Below are positions 23,197-37,416 of a DNA stretch of 64,000 nucleotides, in pieces; within the stretch, counting starts at the first letter, position 1; the number at the start of each line of letters is the position of its first letter. The notes beneath the pieces were generated by a model, which worked only from the letters and a program-made list of their open reading frames with translations, did not search any database and was not told the origin of the DNA. The DNA lies in the NCBI GenBank assembly GCA_026120185.1, contig JANUWF010001281.1, forward strand, positions 1,902,501 through 1,966,500. Direction: 5' to 3'. This DNA is from Voacanga thouarsii (taxonomy: Eukaryota > Streptophyta > Magnoliopsida > Gentianales > Apocynaceae). A program made the position numbers and the translations under genes.

Positions 23197-24733
23197 TGAT
23201 GCGTATGGATTTGGGTATAAAAATCATATAAAAACAAAGCACATTATCAATCAAGTTTACATTAAAACGTTAAACCCAAATTATACATATGAGCAAGTGT
23301 ACTCATCATTAACATAGCATAGGGTTCAAAAGAGTGTCGATCCTCAAGAAACAAGTATGTATTAATCACTTTTCTTTCATTGTTTAACCGACTCAATAAA
23401 GTGAAAAAGAAATAAAATAAAACAAAAAAATAAAAATAAAAATATATACATGTTAAGGATGGAGAAGTATGTAACTCAAACCATAGTTTAGACAAACATG
23501 ACCTTAAAGAACTCAACCATTATTATAACTAATTATTCCCTTGGCATCATGAAGGATTAAGGTAGACTCACTTCTTTTTCAATCCATGAAATCACTTTCT
23601 TCTAGACAAATTAGCATCACATATTCTGTCTCAATTAATTCACCCAAAAGATGCATTAGACACAATCCTTGATTAAATTTCCATATTCTGGCAAACATAA
23701 AATATGAAATTAACCAATGAATCTATATTCTGGCAGACATCAATTAACCTTCAATTACTTTGTTCTTAGCAATTAACCTCTTTTTCAAGCAAGTTAAGAG
23801 ACAACAAATATGAAACTAATGAATTGAAACCACCATGAACCTTTTTTTCAAGCAAGTCAATGGAAAGAAATAACCAAATAATCTCGTAATCAACCCAAGT
23901 AATTAAATACTAAGAATAACAATCAATTAATCAAAAGATTAAATAACTCTAAAAATCATAAATATCTAAAACAATGTCAAATTACAATAAAAAAATTAAC
24001 ATATCATTGTTCAAGAAAAAGAAAACAAAGTAAAAGAAAGCACACATAGACAAGCCTCCTTCTTCTTCCTTTGAAGACCTTCTTGCACAACCCTCCTTGA
24101 ATTGAAGAATTTCTCCTTTGATTGAGTAATTTTCTGTGATGATCAATGAATTCTCCCATTTTCCTTTGTGTTTTTCATCTATTTATAGGCTTGGAAAGTG
24201 TCTAAACTCGTCGGTATAATGTTCTTGGCCGAGTAGAAGTTAGAAAGTACTAAAAATCCACAGATTATAAAAAACTGCGTAGAAAAATAACAATCTCGCC
24301 TTTTCCTCAGAGCACAACCGGCACCGCCTTAGCTCTCAGAGCCGGCGCCGGTTGTGTTCTGGTTCTCCACTTGTTCGCCGATTTTTTTCGAATTTTGCAT
24401 AATGTAGTCCAACATATAGCCGGCGCTGCCTTGGCTCTCGAGTCGGCACCGATTCCACTCTGTTTCGCTCTGTTTCACCAATTTTTCATTGCCTCAAAGT
24501 TTGTGTCAACAGTTCATGGCCGGCGCCAGTTCCAGTGCCCTAGTCGGCGCCGCCTCTATTCTGTTTTGCGATGTTTTTGCTTTGTTTTACCCTAAAAATC
24601 TGTAATAATGAATAAAATATCTTTCCAAGGATAAAATCTCAAATATGAAGGAATATGACTAGTTATTGAATAAAATGTATCACAAAAGAACATTAAATAA
24701 CTAGGAAAAGTATGACTAATTTAGCCCCTATCA
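23197..24733 (-). repeat. 5' LTR of outer element D
   Basis: On the minus strand it runs from TGATAGGGGCTAAATTAGTC (24733) to CCATACGCATCA (23197), with TG...CA ends and the primer site just after. Length is 1537 bp. It holds three GC-rich GGCGCCGG-type modules between 24309 and 24556 in otherwise AT-rich sequence. The partner LTR lies outside the window, so its target duplication cannot be checked. The ORF 24371-24595 is formed by these modules and is not a gene. Confidence 0.82.
24309..24360. repeat. GC-rich inverted repeat in LTR D
   Basis: Arms CACAACCGGCACCG (24313-24326) and CGGCGCCGGTTGTG (24343-24356) pair with one G-T position around a 16-nt loop, and pairing extends a few bases outward. 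Related modules without the hairpin lie near 24417-24452 and 24519-24556. Confidence 0.8.
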
Positions 24734-26432
24734 CTAGGCTTCTAATGTAATTATTGAATTTATTAATAAAAGAATTTATTCTCAAAATTGTTTGTGAATT
24801 TTACATTACTTTTGTGCACGATTTCGTTTGAAAAGACCCATTGTGTTTAAGTAAGTGGTCCATGTAAATGGTGGTCTTTCACAGTAACGTATGGATCACA
24901 TATTACTTAGCACATAAACGTTTATTCTTAACCGATTGGTGAGAATGGAAATCTCATCATGTTTAGGTTATTATGTTGTGAATTCCAAATGGGGAATGGG
25001 TTACCTTTAGCCAGTGGGTAGCCTACTCACTTCATAGCATGAGTATATTTCGAATACGTAGAAAGGACCTATAATAGTAGTTTCTAAAAGTACTATTTAG
25101 AAGAAGTCCAGACTATTACTGCTACAGCATAGACTAATACTCAACCGCTTGAGTATGAGTTGGTGGTCTGATGAAGTTGGAAGCAAGTACTTTGATATGC
25201 TATAGTTGAAGTTCTTTCGTAGAGTCAATATACTTATATGTTGGGTATATGTGATTAGTTAGTTAAGACAAACTTATACAAGATAGTTTCTGCATTATAT
25301 CGCCCCTTGTGACTGTTCGAATGATCTAAATATCTAGGGACCTAAGGAACATGACTTGGATATTTACTTTAAGGTAACTCCCTTACAAAGCAGAAAAATT
25401 CCAAGAGTCGTGGATCATTGGACTAGAGGTCTAAGGATGGTAGATGTCTTTTAGAGAGGTGTTAGTACACTCTTCCTCTCTAAATATACGGCGGTGCATA
25501 TAGGGGTATTTTAGTCATTACACTTGTTGGTCGGAGACTTTGCAAATGCAGCATTATCCTTGGGGTCAAGATTTCCTTATGTTGATATTAGAAAATATTT
25601 AAAATGCAAAATATAGCTATTTATATTGCAGGGGTATTTTGATCATTTTAGTAGCCAAGGCAATATGTATTTTGGTCCCCGGAATAGCCCTTAAGTCTTG
25701 ACAGATTTGGGTTAAGGAATTGGTCTTGATAATTATGGGTTTTATTTTATTTAAGTAGTCTAATTTATTATTATACTAGAATAAAATAAAAGGTCCAAGA
25801 GTGAGTATATATTTTTTCTAATTTATTGATTAATTAATTATTCAGGACCTATGCCCTAGATTGAATAATTAGAAAATTAACCTAAGTATAAACTAGATAA
25901 AAGGCCTGATATTTTATATTGGTCTATTTAGGTTTGTTAATTATTTATTGAGATGTTTTATAAAGCCCAGAAAATAAATAATTAAGGCTTATTATTTATT
26001 GGTGTTCAAGCCCAAGAGTAAATAATTTTATCTGGCCCAATGGATGAGACCAAGGGTAAAAAATAAATAAATAAAAAATAGCAAGGGATAGATCCCATAT
26101 TGTTTAGTGTGCAAGGATATCAAAAGGCCAAATTTTTTTTACTCTCTAGGTGTCTCTCTCTTTGGGGGAATCTGGTTTTTCCAAAAACAAGAATAGGAGA
26201 AAATCCTGCTTTAATGATTACTTGTTAGTATTGAATCAAAGAACCAAGGCCATTCTTCTATTTTATTAGAGCTTTCACTGGCGATTGTTATGGAGTGGCC
26301 ATATTCTGGAAGCTCAAAAGCTTCGCGTGAATAAGAAGAAGCAAACGACTTGCAAGAATGCAACCGGAGTTTTCAGTGGGAAAACCAATAGCTTCAAGCA
26401 TTCAACCTAAAGCGGTCCAGATATCTTCTTCG

Positions 26433-28366
<1,934 letters not shown>

Positions 28367-28619
28367 CTTCGGTGTGAAGAAGATCATTTAAACGCAGAGG
28401 TATTATAATTCTTAAAGCTTCTGCTACCTCTGTTTTGATATTATGCACACTTCTATGTTTATTTTTTGCCCTACATTACCTTCATAATTCTGGTGAAACC
28501 TTACATAAAATAGAAGATAAAGGACTTGTATTCTTTATTGGTTTAGTACCCATGAATTCACACTAAATTAATGCATAGTATATGTTTATAACCAACATCA
28601 TTGACTAGTGGAGCAAAGG

Positions 28620-29420
28620 CATCCTCATGCAAGTTTGAATGAAATTGAGCGTATCCATAGTGAATACTTTGCGGACTGGTTTCCCAATAAGTTTCATCTC
28701 AGATGGCATGCTTCGTTTATACATTAGTGATGCTTAAGCTTTCCTGACTCTTGTCAATTTCATAGGTGAAGCTATAACAATTGAATGATGATGATATAGT
28801 TTCAAAAGATTTGAAGCATCTAGCCAACGGACCAAATCAAATTGGACTTCAATACAATAGGTTCATAGTGAATGGCTTTTGGTTTCATATGAGAGAAGTT
28901 GAATGTAAAAAGAAAACTTAAAATAGTGGTGTTTCTATTAATGCAACAACAACTAGTTTTTCAAGTGTTAGGGACCGAAATCTGATTTCTGGCGATGTGT
29001 CTTATTACGGGATTTTAATCGATGTGATTGAGTTAGATTATACAAATGGTCATAGAATTGTGTTGTTCAAATGTGATTAGGTATCAACGGGAAAAGGGTT
29101 GAAATAACATACTGAGGGCTTTACATTGGCCAATTTCACTAATGTGGGGCTCCATTCTGAGACTTTCAATCTAGCTTTTCAAGCAACACATGTCTTTTAC
29201 ATTGATGACCTGACTGACAGTAATTTGTAAGTTGTTATAGGCACGAACCCTAGACCTATGTATAACATGGGGACCTTAGTTGATGTTGAGATTCATTTGT
29301 AAAGTGAAACTTGCAATATTCAAGTGGATTTTAGTAGTGAGAAAGTTACCTGGGTTCATAAAGGGGTTTATGGAGTTGAAGTTGATTTTATATCTACTTA
29401 AGCAAACCCTTATTTGTATA
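28620..29420 (+). pseudogene. CACTA transposase C-terminal fragment (DUF4216-like)
   Basis: Broken frames on the plus strand give NEIERIHSEYFADWFPNKF near 28635, HLANGPNQIGLQYNRFIVNG near 28815, then GVSINATTTSFSSVRDRN, ISGDVSYYGILIDVIELDY, a stop, FTLANFTNVG, ETFNLAFQATHVFYIDD and VVIGTNPRPMYNMG. The order (FadWF, LArGP...y.syiiNG, sGV.v.a, YYG.i..I.eLDY, FtlVdf..vG, p..La.qa.qVFYv.D) is that of the DUF4216 region at the C-terminus of plant CACTA (En/Spm) TnpD-type transposases. The catalytic Tnp2 part is absent. The right limit is approximate. Confidence 0.85.
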
Positions 29421-30110
29421 GTGGCTTTAGTTTTTCTCTCTTTTGTTTTTCAAATATTTGTATTTTGGAAGCTCAACACTTTTACATTTTGGATATTCAT
29501 TTGTATTTTGGAAAATGGAATGAAATGGGTGACTACTGCATCTTCTGTACATCTAGCTAAAAAATCCTTACAACTGGCTTTCCTATTATTAAAGGATCCT
29601 CCAATTAAAGTCCTCGCTGTTGAATAATCTCAGCATCCAAATGACTAGGCTATAACTTCTTAACACATTTTGCAATGTCTCTGCACATAATTTTCTGTAG
29701 TACCTAGTATAGTGCAAACTCTAGTTTTATGATATCATTTTTCAGATTGCATATTATTAGTCATATTAACATTTCAGTGATGAAAATATAGAAAGATTTG
29801 TACTTTTTTATGTACTGTTGTGAGCCTTGCACAAATATTTGTTTATATTGTACATTCTTTGTGAAAAATCTATTTCATGGCTTAAATTTTTTTTAAAATA
29901 GTCCTTCTCAAATAGATGATGGCCTTAGTTGTTCAGACCATTTATTAATGCCATTTAATTGGGGAAATGTTGTTCAGGCCATTCTAAGATAAAATTTGTG
30001 TTTGCAAGAAATTTGAAATTTGAAATCTTTATATCACTTGTATAGTGCAAATTATGATACTTTGACCATTTCTCATGAAGATTTTCTATTTCTATATTAA
30101 TGTATAATTG

Positions 30111-30236
30111 ATGGCAAGAACTAGGGGAAGAAGAAGAAGTACAAATCTAATAAAACAAGACGTTGATGGTCAAACTAATGAGCATGTCACACAAGAGGTT
30201 GAACAAAACATTGCCAATGAAAAATATAGTAAAAAG
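30111..30236 (+). pseudogene. Possible first exon of a CACTA second gene (TnpA-like)
   Basis: ATG at 30111 opens 42 codons (MARTRGRRRSTNLIKQDVDG, then an acidic stretch) ending at AAG|GTAATA, a plausible 5' splice site. It lies about 700 bp after the transposase C-terminus, where CACTA elements often carry their second protein gene. A CACTA-like end begins 40 bp later, so the rest may be displaced. The identity rests on position and a basic start only. Confidence 0.35.
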
Positions 30237-30276
30237 GTAATAATGAGATTTACTTTCATACTTTTTATTTGAGTCT

Positions 30277-30600
30277 TTACAAGAAAATGATACATTGGCG
30301 ACAAATTTTTTTTCTTAACTAAAGTTTTGTCGCTAAAAGTACCCTTTAGCTTGGAAAATTTTTTCCTAGTGACAAATTTTTTGTCGTTATTGATTAAGAC
30401 CTTTGGTAATAAAATATTTATTTCCTAGCCAAAAGTGATGGCTTTAGTTAGGAAATAAGTATATTAGTAAGGATAATTTAATTTTCCTTGCTAATGATGT
30501 ATCATCAGCAACGAAAATTCATTTCCTAGCTAAATTTCCTCACTAATAATACATCATTAGCAACAAAAATTCATTTTCTGGCTAAAAATATTAACTCTTA
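30277..30600 (+). mobile_element. CACTA-like left end with subterminal repeats
   Basis: TTACAAGAAAATGATACATT resembles a decayed CACTACAAGAAAA terminus. It is followed by GGCGACAAATTT and GTCGCTAAAAGTACC, then several TTTCCTAGCTAA and AGCAACGAAAATTC units on either strand. Repeats of this kind are typical of CACTA ends. No matching right end was found, and the first bases are mutated. Confidence 0.5.
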
Positions 30601-30649
30601 TCACTCTTAATTATACTTTAAGCGATACAATTCATATTTCCTAGCTAAT

Positions 30650-30990
30650 ACTTGTCTTTAAATTTTTAAATATTTATAATATGGTCCCAAACAATTTGTA
30701 AATTGGTCTTTAAATTTTGTTTAATTACAAAATTACCTCAAAAATTTGTAAATTCACCCTTGATTTTAAAATATTTATAATATGACTCTAAAAAATTTTA
30801 TAAATTGGTCTCTAAATTTTTAAATATATAAAACATGACCCCAAATTTTACAAATTGCTCCTTAAATTTTGTAAAATTATAAAATGATAACCAAAATTTA
30901 TAAAATTGGTCATTAAATTTTAGAATATTTAAAAGTAATCCCAAAAAATTTACAAATTAGTCCCTAAATTTTTAAATATTTATAAATGCA
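30650..30990 (+). repeat. Short tandem repeats, ~60-bp unit (left of array 1)
   Basis: Degenerate copies of a unit like TTTGTAAATTGGTCCTTAAA plus ATATTTATAATATGACCCC repeat about six times. The same unit returns on the other side of array 1 at 34780-34990. Confidence 0.75.
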
Positions 30991-30999
30991 TTATATTTT

Positions 31000-31110
31000 G
31001 GGCTGTTATATAGAAATTAAGCTAAATTATGTAGAAAAACATGTCCAATTATATTCAAATTTGGTCATAATATATTTTTAACAAATTCAATAAATCTAAC
31101 AGTTGGATCA

Positions 31111-31146
<36 letters not shown>

Positions 31147-32288
31147 TTATAAATACGTTAGGTTTGGGTATTTTTATAATTATTATGCAAGATTAGGATT
31201 TAAAATATATCCGATTACCTTCAAATTTGGTTGCAATTTGTGTTTTAGTAATTTTAATAAATCTAACAGTCGAATCATTAATGTAATATGCCTATCTTTG
31301 TAAATGAGCAAGGTTTTGAGCAGTTTTTATAGAGATTATGTTAGATTAAGTGGAAAAAAATATCCAATTACCTTTAAATTTGGTCCTAATATTTTTTTTA
31401 GTGATTTAATTAAATCTAACGATTGGATCATTAATTTAATATACATATCTTTCTAAATATGTTATGTTTTCTGTATTTTTATAGAGATTATGCTAGATCT
31501 ATGCCACAACATATTCGATTACCTTAAAATTTGGTCATAAAACTTTTTTTTTTTAGTGATTTTACTAAATCTAACGGTCAAATCGTTAATTTGATAAACT
31601 TATCTTTATAAATAGGTTAGATTTTGAGTATTTTTATAGAGATTATAATATATTAAGTGGCAAAACAAATAATATTACCTTTAAATTTGGTCCTAATGCT
31701 TTTTTTTTTAGTGATTTTATTAAATCAAACAGTTGGATCATTAATTTGATTTGCATGTCTTTGTAAATGTGTTAGGTTTTTTGTATTTTTATAGGGATTA
31801 TGCTAGATTCTATACCAAAACATATTCAATTACCTTTAAATTTGGTCCTAATACTTTTTGTAGTGATTTTATCAAATCTAACAATTGGATCATGAATTTG
31901 ATATGCCTATCTTTCTAAATGTATTGGATTTTTTGTATTTTTATAAAGATTATACTAGATTCTGTGTCAAAATATATTAGATTACCTTAAAATTTGGTAA
32001 TAAAACTTTCTTTAACGATTTTTTCAAATCTAACGGTTGGATCGTTAATTTGATATGCCTATCTTTGTAAATGGGTTAGGTTTCTAGCATTTTTATAGAG
32101 ATTATACTAGATTAAGTGGCAAAACATATTCGATTTGCCCTAATATATTTTTTAATGATTTTAATCAAATCTAATGATTGGATTATTAATTTGATATGTC
32201 TGTCTTTGTAAATGTGTTAGGTTTTCTATATTTTTATATAGATTATGCTAGATTCTATGCCAAAACATATTCGATTAGCTTAAAATTT

Positions 32289-32334
<46 letters not shown>

Positions 32335-32741
32335 GATTTTATCAAATCTAACAGTTGGATCGTTAATTTGATATGCTTATCTTTGTAAAAATGGTAGGTT
32401 TCGAGTATTTTTATAGAGATTATACTAGATTAAGTGGCAAAACATATCCAATTACCTTTAAATTTTGTACTAATATTGTCTTTAGTGATTTTATCAAATC
32501 TAACGGTTAGATCATTAATTTGATATGCCTATCTTTCTAAATGTATTAGATTTCTATATTTTTATAGAGATTACGCTAGATTTTGTACTAAAATGTATTT
32601 GATTACCTAAAAATTTGGTCATAAAACATTTTTTAGCAATTTTATCACATCTAACGTTTGGATCATTACTTTGATATGCCTGTCTTTGTAAATGGATTAG
32701 GTTTCAAACATTTTTTCATATATATAAATATATATTGTTGT

Positions 32742-32786
<45 letters not shown>

Positions 32787-32851
32787 TATATGTTGATGTA
32801 TAGGTTGTGTGTGTGTATATATATGTATATGTTTGTATGTGTGTGTGTGTG

Positions 32852-32884
<33 letters not shown>

Positions 32885-32905
32885 GATATATATATATATA
32901 TGTAC

Positions 32906-32951
<46 letters not shown>

Positions 32952-34500
32952 TTTTTTCTAATTGATCTATACATAGATTATCATTTAATAAAAATAATGA
33001 TATAATTAACATCATATACATTTTTAAAATTTTATGAATATACAAAATAATTTATTATATGGAATAATTTTGTTTCATAGAAAATTTAATATAATTATTA
33101 TATTTTTATAATATTAATGTTTTAAAAATTTAAAAATAAATATAATTTTTTTAGTGATTTTATCAAACTGACAGTTTGATCATTAATTTGATATGCATAT
33201 ATGTCTAAATGTGTTAGGTTTTTGGCATTTTTACATAGATTTCGCTAGATTTTGTGGCAAAACATATCTAATTAACTTTTTAAAAAAATTTATAATACCT
33301 TTTTTTTAGTGATTTTATAAAATCTAATGGCTGGATTGTTAATTTGATATGTCTATCTTTCTTAATGTGTTAGGTTTCGAGCATTTTTTTTTTTTGAGAT
33401 TATGCTAGATTTTGTGATAAAATATGTCCGATTATCTTTAAATTTGATCACGATAATTTTTTTAGTAATTTTATAAAATCTAACGGTTGGATCGTTAATT
33501 TGATATGCTTATATTTCTAAATGTGTTATGTTTTCAGCATTTTTACAGAGATTAAGATAGATTCTGTGGCAAAACATATTTGATTACCTCTAAATTTTCT
33601 TATAATACTTTTTTTTAGTTATTTTATCAAATCTAGTAATTGAATCATTAATTTAATATGCATATATTTCTAAATGTGTTAGATTTTTAGCATTTTTTTC
33701 AGATATCACGCTAGATTTTGTAGCAAAACATATTTGATTACCTTTAAATTTTGTCATAATATTTTGTAGAAAAATATTTTTTTAAGTGATTTTATAAAAT
33801 CTAACGGTTGGATCGTTAATTTGATACGTCTATCTTTTTAAATGTGTTAGGTTTCGAACATTTTTATTGAGATTATGCTAGAATCTATGGTAAAACATGT
33901 CTGATTATTTTTAAATTTGGTCAGAATACTTTTTTTAGTAATTTTATCAAATCTACCAGTTGGATTGTTAATTTGATATGCTTATATTTCTAAATGTGTT
34001 ACGTTTTCAGTATTTTTACAGAGATTAAGGTAGATTCTGTGGCATAACAAATCTGATTACCTTTAAATTTTGTCATAATATTTTTTTTAGTGATTTTATC
34101 AAATCTAATGGTTGGATCATTAATTTGATATGCATATATTTCTAAGTGTATTAGGTTTTCAATATTTTTATAGAGATTAAGCTAGATTCTGCGGCAAAAT
34201 ATATCTGATTACCATTAAAATTTTTCATAATACGTTTTGAGTGATTTTATAAAATCTAATAATTGAATTGTTAATTTGTTATTCCTATCTTTCTAAATGT
34301 GTTAGGTTTCGAGCATTTTTATTAAGATTATGCAAGACTCTATGGTAAAACATGTCCGATTATCTTTAAATTTTGTCACAATACCTTTTTAGTAATTTTA
34401 TTAATTCGAACGGTTCGATCGTTAATTTGATATACCTATATTTCTAAATCCTTTAGGTTCTTGGCATTTTTACAGAAATTATACAAGATTCTGCGACAAA
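31000..34500 (+). repeat. Tandem array 1, ~155-bp unit
   Basis: About twenty diverged units, each with AAATCTAACGGTTGGATC, GTTAATTTGATATGCCTATC, GTTAGGTTT, AGAGATTATGCTAGATT and GATTACCTTTAAATTTGGTC. Spacing of the GGTTGGATC word is about 150-165 bp. TA and GT microsatellites and an unrelated AT-rich block (32700-33140) interrupt it. Units differ by many substitutions, so the array is old or not homogenised. No coding potential. The same family forms array 2 at 50440-52440. Confidence 0.93.
32709..32950 (+). repeat. Compound TG/TA microsatellite
   Basis: Runs of TG, TA and CATA alternate. Reading frames here translate only into Tyr-Ile or His-Thr repeats and are not genes. Confidence 0.97.
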
Positions 34501-34509
34501 ACATATCCT

Positions 34510-34574
34510 ATTACTTTTATTATTATTTTTTGTGTATATGTATATATATTAATATAATGTGTGTGCATTGTGTC

Positions 34575-34607
<33 letters not shown>

Positions 34608-34713
34608 CATATTAATATATATAGACACACACACAAACATAAATAAATATGTATATTTGTATGAATATGTATATATGACTATGTATATGTGTGTGTGTGT
34701 GAGAGAGAGAGAA

Positions 34714-34751
<38 letters not shown>

Positions 34752-35258
34752 TATGTTAATTTATAAATATTTGAATATATTTTGGTCCTTGAATTTTTTT
34801 ATATTTTCAAAATGACCCCTCAAAAAATTTTAAATTGGTTCCTAAGTTTTTTAATATTTATAATAACCTACAAAAAATTGCAAATTAGTCCATAAAGTTT
34901 TGAATATTTATAGTATGACCACAAAAAAGTTTTTAGATTGGTCACTAAATTTTTAAACATTTACAATACGTCCCCAAAACATTTTTGCAATTATTCTATA
35001 TGTGTGCATATATGCGCGCACGCACACACACACACACACACAAACACACATTTTTAAATTGTAATAAATAAATTAATTTCCATTTAAATATATCCAAATA
35101 TACATAGATGTCCAAATTATCACATATTGTTGAATAATATGTATTGATAGTAAATTTATATAATTATTTATGTTTTATTCTATATACATACATATATATA
35201 TATATGTTTATTAATATTTTTTATATATGTGTGTATAGATATATATATTTATGTGGGA

Positions 35259-35289
<31 letters not shown>

Positions 35290-35570
35290 ATGTATTTGTG
35301 TGTATGAGTTTTTTTTTTCTAATTGATCTATATGTATAAAATTATTTAATAAAAGCGATGACATAATTTATTAAAAATGATAATATAATTAACAACATAT
35401 AGGCTTTTAAAATTATATAAATATACAAAATAACTTTTTATACTGAATAATTTGTTTTACTAGTACACATAATATGATTACTATATTTTGTTATAATACT
35501 AATGTTTTAAAAAAAAATCAAATAGAACTTTACAAATAGTTTAAGTAAAAAAAAAAAAAAGGATATGACC
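34510..35570 (+). repeat. AT-rich tract: microsatellites, ~60-bp repeats, duplicated block
   Basis: TA/TG runs (34520-34760), ~60-bp units as at 30650 (34780-34990), an AC run (about 35018-35048), TG runs (about 35228-35300) and a block at 35310-35525 that repeats 32950-33140. A poly-A run ends it at 35560. No gene is visible. Confidence 0.85.
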
Positions 35571-35574
35571 AAAC

Positions 35575-35670
35575 ATAAAGTTTGCCCAAGCGGTTGAGTG
35601 CGCACATTGCACTCCAGACCGCCAGACCAGGGTTCAAAACTCTCCTTGCGAATCTAGCAAAATTGAAGTG
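35575..35670 (+). repeat. tRNA-like or SINE-head sequence
   Basis: TGCCCAAGCGG (35583-35593) is an A box with one mismatch. GGTTCAAAACT (35631-35641) is a degenerate B box 48 nt on, the longer spacing of a class II (Leu/Ser-like) tRNA. A poly-A run precedes it. I cannot fold an intact acceptor stem, so a SINE head or tRNA pseudogene fits better than a working tRNA gene. Confidence 0.4.
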
Positions 35671-35679
35671 CGAACTAGG

Positions 35680-36504
35680 AGGTTCCAAGATGAAATACAG
35701 TTAATCCTACAACAATGTTTAAAGATGGAAGAGATTTTAAAGGATTATGAAAGCAAACACTGAAAAAAAGCATTCCAGAGCCGAGTGGCGCCGGCCCCCG
35801 GACAACTGAGCCGGTGCCGGCCTCATTCTGCCGACACAATGCTGAGCCCCAACGCCAAAGCTGGCACCGGCCCTTGTCGGGGTCTAATCCCTGTTTGGGC
35901 AATTTTTACTATTTTTTTCCACATTCCCTCTATTTTAAACACTTTGTAAAGACCTTTTATGCCCTTGAATTGTCTTTGGGCCTTAGAAATCACTTAGCTA
36001 GGGTTAAGGTAGTATTAATATATCTTTTGTAAGTTGACAAGATATTCAACTTACATTATTCAAATTGTAAAAGACAACTTTGAGAGTCTTTACCTCCTTG
36101 TTCATCTTATTCAAGACCATGCTTAGCGCATAGTCCTCCATTTGAATGAGTCTCTAAAAGTGTTAAATAATCCAATGTGGTTTCTCTTAATTAAGTCTTA
36201 GATACTTTGTTCTTCTAAGGTTTATCTTAAATTCCATTATTTGGGTGTCTATAGTTGTACTTCTTTTATTCTTGATTTTCTTTGTTGTGTTAAGAATATT
36301 TGAGTGAATTTATAGTAGATCTTGCTATGTTTCTTGTGGGTCTTTGATACTTGATTCTTCAAGGGTTTCTAGAGAATAGTTAGATAGTCTTCTTTCTTCA
36401 TTTTTAGCTACAAAATTCCACTGGTTGGGTTTCACTAGTTGACCCAAGGGTTTTGCCCATTTGTTTTCCATTGTCCACAAATTTTCCCACATAAAATCAT
36501 ATCA
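35680..36504 (+). repeat. Presumed 5' LTR of element E
   Basis: This is the sequence before the E primer site, ending ATCATATCA. Its start cannot be fixed without the partner LTR. It holds GC-rich modules (35778-35885) resembling those of LTR D. The opposing ORFs at 35675-35902 and 35814-36032 are products of these GC-rich modules. Confidence 0.55.
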
Positions 36505-36511
36505 AAGATTT

Positions 36512-36522
36512 TGGTATCAGAG
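36512..36522 (+). promoter_or_regulatory. Primer binding site of element E (tRNA-iMet type)
   Basis: TGGTATCAGAG matches the plant initiator tRNA-Met primer site over all 11 bases. It lies a few bases past the presumed LTR end. Confidence 0.85.
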
Positions 36523-37416
36523 AAAGGAAAGCCTTGATTCCAATCAATGCTTGACATCAAGAAGAAGAGCCCTTCAAAGTTGAAGAAAAAATGGGGGAAT
36601 CCCGTAACTCAAAACAAAGCCTCAAAAAGATCATGATATCTTTGTTGTTTCTTAGTTTCTTCTTGAGAAAATTGCTCCTTGATGTTATTATAATGCTTAG
36701 GAACAAATTTATCTTGTGTTTGTGGGGAAAAGGATTTTGAATTTGGGTGAAAGTATTGGTTGGTTTTAAGTGACGGGATTGTAGCCAAAGTGTTTGGTAA
36801 ATGTTATATTAGAATGTTTGTGGCTATAGTTGTGAGTTTTGGCTTTTATTCTTCATTCCTTTGGATATTGGGATTTGATATATCACTCTATTGTTGAAAT
36901 CCATGATCTTTGAACTCATCTTTGCTATTGCACACTTATGATTATCTTGTTCTTTTATTCCTTATTTACTAGTGGTTCTTGTTTCTTCGTTTTGCTACTT
37001 CTTACTTGTTTCTTATTTGGAATGCTTCCTCATGCTTTTTAGTGTTGTTTTTGTATTAATTGAGTCTTTTACTCTTTGAAAATCTTGCTTAAAAGTTTGT
37101 TTATTTGTTAAGGTGTCCAACAAGTGTTTGTTGAAATTCCCCTAACACCCCTTAGTTGGAAAATCCATTGATTCTTGTTAATTCACTTTGTTAGACTAAA
37201 TCTTTGGCTATTAGGGAGGATTAGATTGAACAAGAAAGTTTGAGCATTAAGAAAAAGGCAAAATGGAGAGACTATCATCAAAAGAGCCAAAGAGGGTAAA
37301 CACGAATGTAGAGTGAAAACCATTGAGAGTAAACACGCAAGAGAATGAAGAGAGAAACTACTTCATTTTTTGTTAATCTCTTTTACAGGTATAACTCATT
37401 GAGTAATTTCATTGCC
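36523..37416 (+). other. Leader of element E, no gene seen
   Basis: Non-coding leader between primer site and gag ATG: T-rich, then purine-rich near 37240-37370, with TCTTTTACAG just before the gag region that could be a splice acceptor. No ORF of note. Confidence 0.5.

Noticed and set aside
32697..33045. ORFs rich in Tyr-Ile and His-Thr repeats on both strands.
   Set aside because: They are translations of TA and TG microsatellites.
31000..34500. Considered whether regular spacing could be a CRISPR array or a centromeric satellite.
   Set aside because: Units are ~155 bp, diverged and continuous without short identical repeats and unique spacers, so not CRISPR. The array is short and beside a CACTA-like end, so a centromeric role is not supported.
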